Positions 54,494 to 62,928 of a DNA stretch of 64,000 bases are shown here, in pieces. Positions within the stretch are counted from its first letter, which is position 1; each line of letters begins with the position of its first letter. A model generated the notes under the pieces. The model was not told the DNA's origin and did no database searches. It was given only the letters and a program-made list of their open reading frames with translations. This stretch comes from Bradyrhizobium sediminis. GTDB taxonomy: Bacteria > Pseudomonadota > Alphaproteobacteria > Rhizobiales > Xanthobacteraceae. The DNA lies in assembly GCF_018736105.1 (NCBI RefSeq), contig NZ_CP076135.1, positions 558,001-622,000 on the forward strand, in the 5' to 3' direction. The translations under genes were made by a program, and so were the position numbers.

Positions 54494-55372
54494 TCACTCG
54501 AACCGCGTGATGCGTTCGCCGAACAGGCCGCGCGGCCGGAACAGCAACACCAGCAGCATCAGCAAATAGATCGCCGCGGTCGATGCCGCGGAATAGCCGA
54601 TGCCGACCATCAGACCCTTGACGAGGCCGACCAGCAGCGCCGCGGCAACCACGCCCCAGAATGATCCCAGCCCGCCGATCACCACGACGACGAAGGCCGG
54701 CGTGATGATCTCCTGGCCCATCGCCGGATGGATCGAATAGATCGGCGCCAGCAGCACGCCGGCGAGGCCGGCAAGCCCGATGCCGAGCGCCGCCACCGCG
54801 GACATATAAGGCTGCAGCGAAATGCCGAGCGCGCCGACCATGTCGGGATTCTGCACGCCGGCGCGCACCACGCGGCCGAAGGAAGTCTTCTGCAGCAGCA
54901 GCCACAGTCCGGCGATGCAGGTCGCGGCGATGCCGAGCAGCACCACGCGATAGAACGAATAGATGAAGCTGCCGATCGCGACCTGTCCGCGCAGCCATGG
55001 CGGGATCGAATAGGACAGAGGCGGGGCGCCGAAGATCATCCGCAGCGCCTGCTCCGCCACCATGGCGAGGCCGAATGTCATCAGCAGCGAGAGGATCGGG
55101 TCGGAACGATAGAAGCGGCGGAACAGCGTGCGCTCGATCACGATGCCGAGCATCGCCACCGCCACGGGCGCTGCCACGAACGAGCCGCCGAAGCCGAGCC
55201 AGGGCGACAGCACCAGCGTGAGATAGGCGCCGAGCGCGTAGAACGCGCCGTGCGCGAGATTGACGATGCCGCCGAGCGAGAAGATCAGCGACAGGCCGAG
55301 CGCGATCAGGAGGTAATAGACGCCGTCGAGCAGGCCGTTGAGGATTTGCTGGGCTAACAACATGGCGGACAT
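54494..55372 (-). CDS. Liv-type ABC importer permease (LivH-like)
   Basis: 292-residue inner-membrane permease. The opening QQILNGLLDGVYYLLIALGL, LIFSLGGIVNLAHGAFYALG and the LSLLMTFGLAMVAEQALRM segment are LivH-type. A GALGISLQPYMSAVAALGIG stretch carries the cytoplasmic loop contact. It sits between the binding-protein gene, with a stem-loop in the gap, and the fused permease-ATPase gene. Confidence 0.92.
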   Translation of the reverse strand: MSAMLLAQQILNGLLDGVYYLLIALGLSLIFSLGGIVNLAHGAFYALGAYLTLVLSPWLGFGGSFVAAPVAVAMLGIVIERTLFRRFYRSDPILSLLMTFGLAMVAEQALRMIFGAPPLSYSIPPWLRGQVAIGSFIYSFYRVVLLGIAATCIAGLWLLLQKTSFGRVVRAGVQNPDMVGALGISLQPYMSAVAALGIGLAGLAGVLLAPIYSIHPAMGQEIITPAFVVVVIGGLGSFWGVVAAALLVGLVKGLMVGIGYSAASTAAIYLLMLLVLLFRPRGLFGERITRFE

Positions 55373-55447
55373 GGCTGTGGTCCCGCTGCTGGAATAAGCG
55401 CGGGCTGCGCGCCAGGGAGATCTGCGAGGGGAAGGCGGAAGAAAAAC

Positions 55448-55477
55448 AGCGTCTCCCCGGTATCCCGGAGAGACGCT
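55448..55477 (-). terminator. Stem-loop between binding-protein and permease genes
   Basis: 30-bp inverted repeat: outer 8-bp stem AGCGTCTC / GAGACGCT, one mismatch, inner CCGG/CCGG, loop TATC. It lies 12 bases past the binding-protein stop, with no following U-run seen on the minus strand. I read it as a partial terminator or mRNA stabiliser that lets the binding protein be made in excess; this is inference. Confidence 0.6.
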
Positions 55478-55489
55478 GATATCAGTCGG

Positions 55490-56746
55490 TTAGCTCGGGA
55501 ACGTGCAGCTGTTCTCTTCCTTGGTAGCGGCGATCACTTCGAGATCTTCGTTGGGGCCGGGCACCGCCGGGCTGGAAGCGAAGATGTCCCACTGGTTCTT
55601 GATCTTGTCGGCGGGAAGCGCGGTGACCGCGTACATTTCGTGCATCAATTGATGATCCGATGCGCGGAAATAGCCCGGCCGGGTCTTCAGCAGGTCGTAC
55701 TTCGCACCCTTCTCGAAGTGCTGGATGATCTTGGGCGATTCCGCCGATTTCAGCTCATTGATGGTCTGCGCCACGATCTTGATGGCGACGTAGTCGCCCC
55801 AGGCCTGGTTCTCCGGCGGCTTGTTGTATTTCTTGGTGAAGGCCGCCACGAACGCCTTGCTGCCGGGGGTGTCGATGAGGTGATGCCAGACCACCGGCCA
55901 GGTGCCGACGAAGTTGCCCTTGCCGGCGGCCCAGGCCAATGCGGTGTCGAAACCAAAGCCGCCGACCGGGATGGTGAGGCCGAACTCGGCATACTGCTTG
56001 AGGAAGTTGGTGGTCTGGTTGCCCGCGAGATTGATCGCGACCAGGTCGGGCTTGGCTTCGCGGATCTTCAACAGATAGGCGGAGAAATCGGCGGCGTCGG
56101 TCGGCACCAGATCGTCACCGGCGAATTGGCCGCCATTGGCTTCCATGAAGCGCTTTGAAACTTTCAGCAGGTCATGGCCGAAGGAATAATCCGCCGTCAG
56201 CGAGTACCACTTCTTGCCCTTGACCAGGCCGTCGCGCAGGAACGAGCGGCCGACGGTCTTCACATACATAGAATTCTGCGACTCGACATGGAACATATAG
56301 CGCTGGCAATCCTTGCCGCGCAGCGCGTCCGAATTGCCGCCGGTGTTGATGTAAAGGGTCTTGGTGCGCGAGGCGACCTGCGCGATGGTCAGGCACGAGG
56401 CGGATGAAATCTCGCCGATGATGCAGGCCACCTTGTCGCGCTCGATCATGCGCTCGGCCTTGGTGGATGCGGTCTGCGGATTGACCGAATCCTCCTTCAA
56501 CAGCTCCACCTTGCGGCCCATCATGCCGCCCGCGGCGTTGATCTCCTCGACCGCAAGATCGGCCGCCATCGCGGCGTATTCGCCGAGCGGTCCGAGAAAG
56601 CCGGTGCGCGGCGTCAGATGGCCGATCCTGATGACCTCGGCTGTCTGCGCGCGCAGGATCGCCGGCGCTGAGATGCCCGACATCAGGGCAATGCCGCCGG
56701 CGGTCTTCAACAGGCTGCGGCGCGTGAATTGATTATTATTGGACAT
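55490..56746 (-). CDS. Liv-type ABC importer substrate-binding protein
   Basis: 418-residue type I periplasmic binding protein. The signal peptide (QFTRRSLLKTAGGIALMSGI then SAPAILRA) has a twin-arginine-type RR motif. The mature start AEVIRIGHLTPRTGFLGPLG is LivK-like. It heads the minus-strand operon binding protein-livH-livMGF-dehydrogenase-BKACE, which points to uptake of the substrate that the last two enzymes degrade. The ligand is probably a beta-hydroxy/keto acid such as carnitine; this is inference. Confidence 0.9.
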   Translation of the reverse strand: MSNNNQFTRRSLLKTAGGIALMSGISAPAILRAQTAEVIRIGHLTPRTGFLGPLGEYAAMAADLAVEEINAAGGMMGRKVELLKEDSVNPQTASTKAERMIERDKVACIIGEISSASCLTIAQVASRTKTLYINTGGNSDALRGKDCQRYMFHVESQNSMYVKTVGRSFLRDGLVKGKKWYSLTADYSFGHDLLKVSKRFMEANGGQFAGDDLVPTDAADFSAYLLKIREAKPDLVAINLAGNQTTNFLKQYAEFGLTIPVGGFGFDTALAWAAGKGNFVGTWPVVWHHLIDTPGSKAFVAAFTKKYNKPPENQAWGDYVAIKIVAQTINELKSAESPKIIQHFEKGAKYDLLKTRPGYFRASDHQLMHEMYAVTALPADKIKNQWDIFASSPAVPGPNEDLEVIAATKEENSCTFPS

Positions 56747-56852
56747 CGGCCTTCATCTCCCTGGTACGGCCGCGTGGGCTGCGGCAGTTTCTTCTTTCGG
56801 CCGGCGCCGCATGGTTCGCCCTGAGAAGCGGCCTTGTGTCGCTTGCCGTGAT

Positions 56853-56864
56853 CTGTGATCACAG
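56853..56864. promoter_or_regulatory. Palindrome CTGTGATCACAG, candidate GntR operator
   Basis: Perfect 12-bp palindrome in the roughly 190-base gap between the divergent binding-protein gene (start 56746) and the GntR/FCD regulator gene (start about 56934). Position and symmetry suit an operator controlling both. Confidence 0.45.
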
Positions 56865-56933
56865 TTAGAGTTGCAAAAGTCGGGGCCGTTGTCGAGTCCC
56901 CTCGGGAGATCGTGGCCGCATGGGAGATCCGCG

Positions 56934-57632
56934 TTGAATTTGCCCACCGCCCTCAACCTGGTGGAACCGCTCGACCGTCAGACCTTGGGCGAGCGCGCCT
57001 ATGCCAAACTGGCCGATCTCCTGATTTCCGGCCGGCTCGCGCCGGGCGAGAAATTATCGCTGCGCGCAGCGGCGGATGTGCTCGGCGTCTCCATCATGCC
57101 CGTGCGCGAGGCGGTGTCGCGGCTGGTTGCCGACAAGGCGCTGGAGGTAACGCCGAACCGCGCGGTCCGCGTTCCCCTGATGTCGGCGGCGCAGTTCAGC
57201 GACCTGACCAAAGTGCGGATCGCCATCGAGGGCCACGCGGCGGCGCAGGCCGCGCTGCATCGTGACGCCGATGACCTCAACTCGATCGCCCGCGCGGAAG
57301 AAGCGATGCGGACGGAGAGCGAGTCGTCCGCGCCCGACCTGCCGCGCGCGGTCGAACTCAACAAGACCTTTCACTTTGCGGTTTACGAAGCGGCGCATTC
57401 GCCGATCCTGGTGGAAATCATCCGCGCGCTCTGGCTCAAGGCGGGACCGGTGATCAATCTCGATCTGCGAGCCAACCCCGAGCGGCTCGCCAAGGGCGAT
57501 GCGATCCGGTTTCACGCCAATGTGCGCAACGCCATCGCCGCCGGCAACGGCGAGGCCGCGCAGGCCGGAATTGCCGGCGACATAAGAAGTGCTGCGGACT
57601 TCATCCTGTCGCGCGGCGGCCTTGCCGACTGA
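56934..57632 (+). CDS. GntR-family regulator, FCD subgroup
   Basis: 232-residue regulator. The winged HTH is ERAYAKLADLLISGRLAPGE, then AAADVLGVSIMPVREAVSRL. The helical FCD effector domain (about residues 85-220) has metal-binding candidates in LNKTFHFAVYEAAHSP and the late IRFHANVRNAIAAG. The start is TTG at 56934 with GGGAG 8 bases upstream; a further TTG at 56871 is in frame but weaker. Probably the local regulator of the divergent transport/degradation operon and of the SDR gene downstream. Confidence 0.88.
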   Translation: MNLPTALNLVEPLDRQTLGERAYAKLADLLISGRLAPGEKLSLRAAADVLGVSIMPVREAVSRLVADKALEVTPNRAVRVPLMSAAQFSDLTKVRIAIEGHAAAQAALHRDADDLNSIARAEEAMRTESESSAPDLPRAVELNKTFHFAVYEAAHSPILVEIIRALWLKAGPVINLDLRANPERLAKGDAIRFHANVRNAIAAGNGEAAQAGIAGDIRSAADFILSRGGLAD

Positions 57633-57662
57633 CCCTCTTTCAAACGACATCTCGGAGCGACC

Positions 57663-58439
57663 ATGGATCTCGAACTCAAGGCTTTGCGCGTGCTGGTAAC
57701 CGCCGGCGCCAACGGCATCGGGCTTGCCATCGCGCGGCGTTTCGCAGCCGAAGGCGCCAGGGTTCACACCTGCGATGTCGATGAAATGGCGCTGTCGGCG
57801 CTGGCCGCCAGCGATCCCGCGATCACGTCGACACCCTGCGACGTCTCCGACCGCGCGGCGGTTCAGAAGCTGTTCGCGGAAGCGACGGCAAAGCTCGGCG
57901 GCCTCGACGTGCTGGTCAACAACGCCGGCGTCGCCGGCCCGACCGCCAAGGTCGAGGAGATGAATCCGGAAGACTGGGACCGTTGCCTGGAAATCTGCCT
58001 GACCGGGCAATTCAACTGCGTCAGGCTTGCGGTACCGCATTTGCGCAAGAGCAGGAACGCATCGATCGTCAATATCTCCTCGGCCGCCGGCCGGCTCGGC
58101 TTTGCCATGCGCACGCCCTATGCCGCGGCGAAATGGGGCGTGATCGGCTTCACCAAATCGCTGTCGATCGAACTCGGACCGGACAACATCCGCGTCAATG
58201 CGATTCTGCCCGGCCTGGTCGCCGGCGACCGGCAGCGCCGGGTGCTGGAAGCCAAGGCGCAGCAGCGCGGGATTTCCTACGCCGAAATGGAACGCACGGC
58301 GTTTTCTTACACCTCGATCAAGGACTACGTGACGCCGGAGCAGATCGCCGACCAGATCCTGTTCATGTGCAGCCCGCGCGGCAAGACGATTTCCGGGCAG
58401 GCGATCTCGGTCTGCGGCGATACCCAGATGCTGGGATGA
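57663..58439 (+). CDS. Short-chain dehydrogenase/reductase
   Basis: 258-residue SDR. Rossmann motif TAGANGIGLAIARRF, NNAGVAGP, the catalytic Ser in NISSAAGRLG and Tyr-x-x-x-Lys in YAAAKWGVIG. It follows the GntR gene by 30 bases and is likely co-transcribed. Its substrate is unknown; the context suggests a hydroxy acid or alcohol intermediate of the same pathway. Confidence 0.9.
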   Translation: MDLELKALRVLVTAGANGIGLAIARRFAAEGARVHTCDVDEMALSALAASDPAITSTPCDVSDRAAVQKLFAEATAKLGGLDVLVNNAGVAGPTAKVEEMNPEDWDRCLEICLTGQFNCVRLAVPHLRKSRNASIVNISSAAGRLGFAMRTPYAAAKWGVIGFTKSLSIELGPDNIRVNAILPGLVAGDRQRRVLEAKAQQRGISYAEMERTAFSYTSIKDYVTPEQIADQILFMCSPRGKTISGQAISVCGDTQMLG

Positions 58440-58460
58440 GCGAGAGAGGATATTGGCCGG

Positions 58461-58937
58461 CTAGCGGCTGTCCTGCTCCGCCGCGCCGCCTGCGTTGAGT
58501 GCGGAATAGATCAGGCCCAGGATCACGCTGTAGGACAGCACCATCAGCAGCGAAAACACGGCCGGCTGAAAGCCGAGGCCGGCCTGCGTGGCGAACAGGC
58601 CGCGCCCCAGCATCGGAAAGAACACCAGGCCCATCAAGATCCAGCCGAGCACACCGAAGACGAATCCCTTGGCGGCGCCGCTTTGACCCGGCAACAACGG
58701 GTAGGCGTGGCCGAACAGGAAGCCGAGTACGACAGAACCGTTCAGGAACGAAAGCGCCCATAGTATCGACGGATGAACCGAGCTTCCTGCCAACTGGCTC
58801 AGGGCCTGCTGCAGTTCGTCATAGGGTTGAAACGACGGCAGCCAGCCCATTCCGGACTTCAGGAACATGAGGCCGGAGTGAGCAACGCTTCCGCATAGTC
58901 CGGCAAGCGTGGTTCTCCAGATCCGGTCGGCGTTCAT
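58461..58937 (-). CDS. Small multi-pass membrane protein
   Basis: 158-residue protein with four hydrophobic segments: around TLAGLCGSVAHSGLMFL, ILWALSFLNGSVVLGFLFG, GFVFGVLGWILMGLVFFPML and AVFSLLMVLSYSVILGLIYS. The pattern fits an uncharacterised four-helix membrane family common in Rhizobiales, sometimes annotated only by a DUF number. It has no signal peptide. Function is unknown. It converges on the SDR gene with about a 20-base gap. Confidence 0.75.
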   Translation of the reverse strand: MNADRIWRTTLAGLCGSVAHSGLMFLKSGMGWLPSFQPYDELQQALSQLAGSSVHPSILWALSFLNGSVVLGFLFGHAYPLLPGQSGAAKGFVFGVLGWILMGLVFFPMLGRGLFATQAGLGFQPAVFSLLMVLSYSVILGLIYSALNAGGAAEQDSR

Positions 58938-59141
58938 GGGATTGCGGTGGCTGTGGCGATCATCTTTCAGCCTTTAGCATAATGCATCGATGCCGGGATC
59001 GATTTGCCGTCGCTGATGTCACCAAATGGTCGTAGACGCAAACGCAGCGTTTCCAGTTTTGCATTTTCCGGCGAACGGCTTGAGCGAGAGAGTTCTGCCG
59101 GCCACCTCGCGCGAGATAGCCAAAGCAGCTAAAAGCATCGC

Positions 59142-59816
59142 ATGATTCCATGGAAGCAGATCGATACCGCTCGCGTGCCCGGCGCCGAGGTCGAACTTCG
59201 CCTGATGCAGCGCGGCGCCGAATTCTCCATGAAGATCGGGCCGAACGAACTGATGAACAGCCGTCTCAGCGGTTCGGAGGAGGCGCTGGCCACGCTCGCT
59301 TGCCGAAGGCTGGAAGCGGTCAAGGCGCCGCACCTGTTGATCGGCGGCCTCGGCATGGGCTTCACGCTGCGCGCCGCGCTCGCCGTGCTGGGATCGAAGG
59401 CGCGGATCACGGTGGCCGAACTGGTGCCGGCCGTGATCGCCTGGGCGAAAGGCCCGATGGCGGAGATTTTTGGTGACAGCCTCAGCGATCCGCGCGCCAC
59501 CATTCTGTGCGCTGACGTCATCGAGGTGATTCAGTCTCACCCCGCCACGTTCGATGCCATCCTGCTCGATGTCGACAACGGCCCGGAGGGATTGATCCGG
59601 AAAGCGAACGATGCGCTCTACGACCCCGGCGGATTGAAGGCGATCCGCCGGGCGCTACGGCCGGGCGGCGTGCTCGCGGTCTGGTCGTCGGGGCCGCATC
59701 CGGCCTTCTCCAAACGGCTTCGCGACGCCGGCTTCGCGGTGAACGAGGTTGCCGTGCGCGCCACCGCCAGGCGCAGCGGCGCGCGCCATGTCATCTGGTT
59801 CGCGACGCGGCCTTGA
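59142..59816 (+). CDS. Spermidine-synthase-like (methyltransferase-fold) protein
   Basis: 224-residue Rossmann-fold protein. The SAM-binding glycine loop reads LLIGGLGMGFTLRAALAVLG, followed by the acidic ITVAELVPAVIAWAKG and FDAILLDVDNGPEG. It resembles the C-terminal half of spermidine synthases but lacks the full polyamine-binding N-domain, so it may be a SAM-dependent methyltransferase or aminopropyl-like enzyme. The start is the ATG at 59142. It stands alone between divergent/convergent neighbours. Confidence 0.8.
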   Translation: MIPWKQIDTARVPGAEVELRLMQRGAEFSMKIGPNELMNSRLSGSEEALATLACRRLEAVKAPHLLIGGLGMGFTLRAALAVLGSKARITVAELVPAVIAWAKGPMAEIFGDSLSDPRATILCADVIEVIQSHPATFDAILLDVDNGPEGLIRKANDALYDPGGLKAIRRALRPGGVLAVWSSGPHPAFSKRLRDAGFAVNEVAVRATARRSGARHVIWFATRP

Positions 59817-59915
59817 AGGCGGGTTCCGCGGCCCCTTGATGAAATTGGCATGAAACCCGCAGGAGCCCTGAGGCAGGCTTCTTCTGATAGCATGCCATTC
59901 AACGGGAGCGTCCCC

Positions 59916-61331
59916 ATGGTCGTTGCAGCGTTGCGCCGGACTTCCATCGCGATTGGCTGCGTGGCGTTTGTCGCCGGGCCGGCGCTGGCTCAAGCGCCCG
60001 CGGCGCTCCCCGGCTACAATGCCGCCATCGGCGAAAGCTCGATATCCGGCATCTCCTCCGGCGCGTTCATGGCGGTCCAGTTCGCCACCGCCTGGTCTTC
60101 GGTGATCAAGGGTGTCGGCGTGGTCGCCGGCGGGCCGTATTGGTGTGCGAAGGCCAACGGGTTCTTCAGCTACTGGTCTTCGATTACCAACGCGACGGGC
60201 CCATGCTTGTCCGGGCCGCTTCCCGGAATGAGCAACTTCTTCGCCAAGGCCGACGCCAAGTCGGCTTCCGGCGCGATCGACTCGCTGCAGTTCGTGCGGC
60301 GGCAGAAAATTTATCTGTTCCACGGCTATAACGACAAGGTGGTGGCACGATCGGTCGCCGATGCGGCTGCGGATTTCTATCGCCACTATCTCGGCGAGGC
60401 CAACCGCGGCAACCTCTACTACCAGACCACGATCGGAGCCGGGCATTCGCTGGTGGTCGCGCAGGATCCGCCCCGCGCCGACCTCAATGAATGCAGGGCA
60501 AGTATCAGCCCGTTCATCGATCAATGCGGCTATGACCAGGCCGGAATCATTCTCCAGCACATTTACGGTGCGTTGAGTAGCCCGAAGGCCGGTCCGTTGA
60601 GCGGGACGATCAAGCCGTTCGATCAGTCGCTTTACACCAAGCCCGGCAGCGCCGGTTCGCTGAGCCTGGGCAAGACCGGCTACGTGTTCGTGCCCAAGGA
60701 ATGCGAGAATGGCGAGGCGTGCCGCGTCCATATCGCCTTGCACGGTTGCAACCAGCAGGTAGGCTCCGAAATCGGGCGGCGTTTCATCGAGCGTAGCGGA
60801 TACAATGCCTGGGCAGATGCCAATCGTCTGATCGTGCTCTATCCGCAAACCACCGCGAAATGGTATCCCTACAATCCCCACGCTTGCTGGGACTGGTGGG
60901 GTTACGTCGATTACGACGACAGCTATGTCACCAAGTCCGGGGCGCAGGTCAGGACGATCAAGGCGATGCTCGACGCATTGACCGCGCGCGCGACACCGGC
61001 GGCGTCCTCACCTGCACCCGCCGGGGCTTCGATCATGCTCAGGGTCATCGACCGGTCGGACACCGGCGCCGATCTGGCATGGGTTCCGGTGGCTGGGGCG
61101 ACAGCCTACCGCGTCTTTCGGGCCGGAGCCGGCGGCCCATTTACAGCGGTGGCGGTGGTGGCCGGGCCCAGTTTCGCCGATTCCGGCCTGACGCCAAAAA
61201 CCGCCTATCGCTGGCGCATCGCGGCGATCGTGAACGGGGTCGAAGGTCCGGCTTCCGATGAGGCCGCGGCCGCGACGCGGCCGGTGCCCGCGCCCTGCGC
61301 CAATCCCGGCGCCTGCCCGATTGGCGAATGA
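59916..61331 (+). CDS. Secreted PHA-depolymerase-like esterase with C-terminal Fn3-like domain
   Basis: 471-residue protein. The start is the ATG at 59916 with GGGAG 7 bases upstream; the signal peptide ends GPALA. The lipase box G-I-S-S-G is at residues 45-49 (Ser47) near the N-terminus, as in extracellular type 2 short-chain-length PHA depolymerases. FHGYNDKVVARSVAD carries a catalytic Asp candidate. Paired cysteines are frequent. Residues about 375-460 read as a fibronectin type III-like domain (SDTGADLAWVPVAGATAYRV ... TPKTAYRWRIAAI). It likely degrades extracellular polyhydroxybutyrate. Confidence 0.85.
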   Translation: MVVAALRRTSIAIGCVAFVAGPALAQAPAALPGYNAAIGESSISGISSGAFMAVQFATAWSSVIKGVGVVAGGPYWCAKANGFFSYWSSITNATGPCLSGPLPGMSNFFAKADAKSASGAIDSLQFVRRQKIYLFHGYNDKVVARSVADAAADFYRHYLGEANRGNLYYQTTIGAGHSLVVAQDPPRADLNECRASISPFIDQCGYDQAGIILQHIYGALSSPKAGPLSGTIKPFDQSLYTKPGSAGSLSLGKTGYVFVPKECENGEACRVHIALHGCNQQVGSEIGRRFIERSGYNAWADANRLIVLYPQTTAKWYPYNPHACWDWWGYVDYDDSYVTKSGAQVRTIKAMLDALTARATPAASSPAPAGASIMLRVIDRSDTGADLAWVPVAGATAYRVFRAGAGGPFTAVAVVAGPSFADSGLTPKTAYRWRIAAIVNGVEGPASDEAAAATRPVPAPCANPGACPIGE

Positions 61332-61360
61332 CGGGCAGGGGCCCTGTCACTTCCGCGCCG

Positions 61361-62911
61361 TCACACGATCCGCGTCGTCTTGTCGCCCCAGTAGCGATCG
61401 CGCAGCAGCCGCTTGTAGAGCTTGCCGGTCGGCAGCCGCGGCAGTTCCGCTTCGAAGTCGATCGAGCGGGGCACCTTCTGGCGCGACAGCGACTGGCTGC
61501 AGAACTGGATCAGTTCCTCGGCAAGCTCGGGGCCCGGCTGAATGCCCGGCATCGGCTGCACCACCGCCTTCACCTCCTCGCCGAGATCGGCATTGGGCAC
61601 GCCGAACACCGCGGCATCCGCGATCTTGGGATGGGTGATCAGGAGGTTCTCGCATTCCTGCGGGTAAATGTTGACGCCGCCGGAGATGATCATGAAGGTC
61701 GAGCGGTCGGTCAGATAGAGAAAGCCGTCGCTGTCGACATAACCGACGTCGCCGACCGTGCTCATGGTGCCGTCAGGCGAGCGGGCTTCCCTGGTCTTGT
61801 TCGGATCGTTGAAATATTCGAACGGGGTGGCGGTCTTGAACCAGACCGTGCCCGGCGTACCTATCGGGCACGGCTTCATGTCTTCGTCGAGGATGTGCAG
61901 GTCGCCGAGCAGCACCTTGCCGACGCTGCCGCGGTGGGCGAGCCATTCCGCGCTGTCGCAGGCGGTAAAGCCGAGCCCTTCGGTGGCGCCGTAATATTCG
62001 TGGATGATCGGCCCCCACCACTTGATCATGTCTTCCTTCACCGCCGCCGGACACGGCGCCGCCGCATGGATCGCGATTTCGAGCGACGACAAATCGTGGC
62101 GCTTGCGCGCGGCCTCCGGCAGCTTCAGCATCCGCGAGAACATCGTCGGCACCAGCTGGGTATGGGTGACGCCCCATTTCTCGACCAGCTCGAGGTAACG
62201 CTCGGGATCGAAGTGCTCCATGATGATGGCGGTGCCGCCGCTGCGGATCGTGAGATTGACCGCGGCCTGCGGCGCCGAGTGATAGAGCGGCGCCGGCGAC
62301 AGGTAGATCATGCCTTCGCGGTACTGCCAGAGCTTTTGCAGAAAATCGAAGATCGGCAGTTGCTGGGTCGCCGGCTGTTCCGGCAGCGGGCGCAGAATGC
62401 CCTTCGGCCGGCCGGTGGTGCCCGACGAATAGAGCATCGCGGTGCCGATGCATTCGTCCGGTATCGGCGTCTTCGGCATCCCGCGGGTTGCTTCCTGCAG
62501 GCCGACGATGCGCTCGCTCTCGCCCGGACCATCGGCGACGATGCAGAGTTCGACCTTGGGGCATTCCTTGAGCGCTTCGCGGGCCACGTCGAGCTTTGCA
62601 ACCGAGGTGATGAGGATGCGGGATTCACTGTTGTTGACGATGTAGGCGAGTTCGCCCGGCGTCAGATATGAATTGACGCAAGTGTAATACAGTCCGGACC
62701 GTTCGCCGGCGCCGCAGGCTTCGAGGTAGCGGCCGTTGTTCTCCATGAATACGGCATAATGGTCGAGCCGCTTCAGGCCGCGCTGGCGCAACAGGTGCGC
62801 CAGGCGATTGCAGCGCGCCTCGAGCTCCCGATAGGTCACGGCCTCGCCGGTACTCGCCATGATGAAGGCGGGCTGCAGCGGACGAAGATGAGCATGCTTG
62901 CCGGTGTACAT
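61361..62911 (-). CDS. Acyl-CoA synthetase (AMP-binding)
   Basis: 516-residue ANL ligase. MLYSSGTTGRPKGIL is the nucleotide-binding motif, followed by YYGATEGLGFTACDS, DVGYVDSDGFLYLTDRST, MIISGGVNIYPQECENLL and the C-terminal LPTGKLYK. I start at the ATG at 62911. The open frame to 63901 is the antisense shadow of the neighbouring dehydrogenase, not a fusion. It lies 17 bases downstream of that gene on the same strand, so the two probably form an operon. Confidence 0.92.
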   Translation of the reverse strand: MYTGKHAHLRPLQPAFIMASTGEAVTYRELEARCNRLAHLLRQRGLKRLDHYAVFMENNGRYLEACGAGERSGLYYTCVNSYLTPGELAYIVNNSESRILITSVAKLDVAREALKECPKVELCIVADGPGESERIVGLQEATRGMPKTPIPDECIGTAMLYSSGTTGRPKGILRPLPEQPATQQLPIFDFLQKLWQYREGMIYLSPAPLYHSAPQAAVNLTIRSGGTAIIMEHFDPERYLELVEKWGVTHTQLVPTMFSRMLKLPEAARKRHDLSSLEIAIHAAAPCPAAVKEDMIKWWGPIIHEYYGATEGLGFTACDSAEWLAHRGSVGKVLLGDLHILDEDMKPCPIGTPGTVWFKTATPFEYFNDPNKTREARSPDGTMSTVGDVGYVDSDGFLYLTDRSTFMIISGGVNIYPQECENLLITHPKIADAAVFGVPNADLGEEVKAVVQPMPGIQPGPELAEELIQFCSQSLSRQKVPRSIDFEAELPRLPTGKLYKRLLRDRYWGDKTTRIV

Positions 62912-62928
62912 CGTGTCTCCAATTTTTC

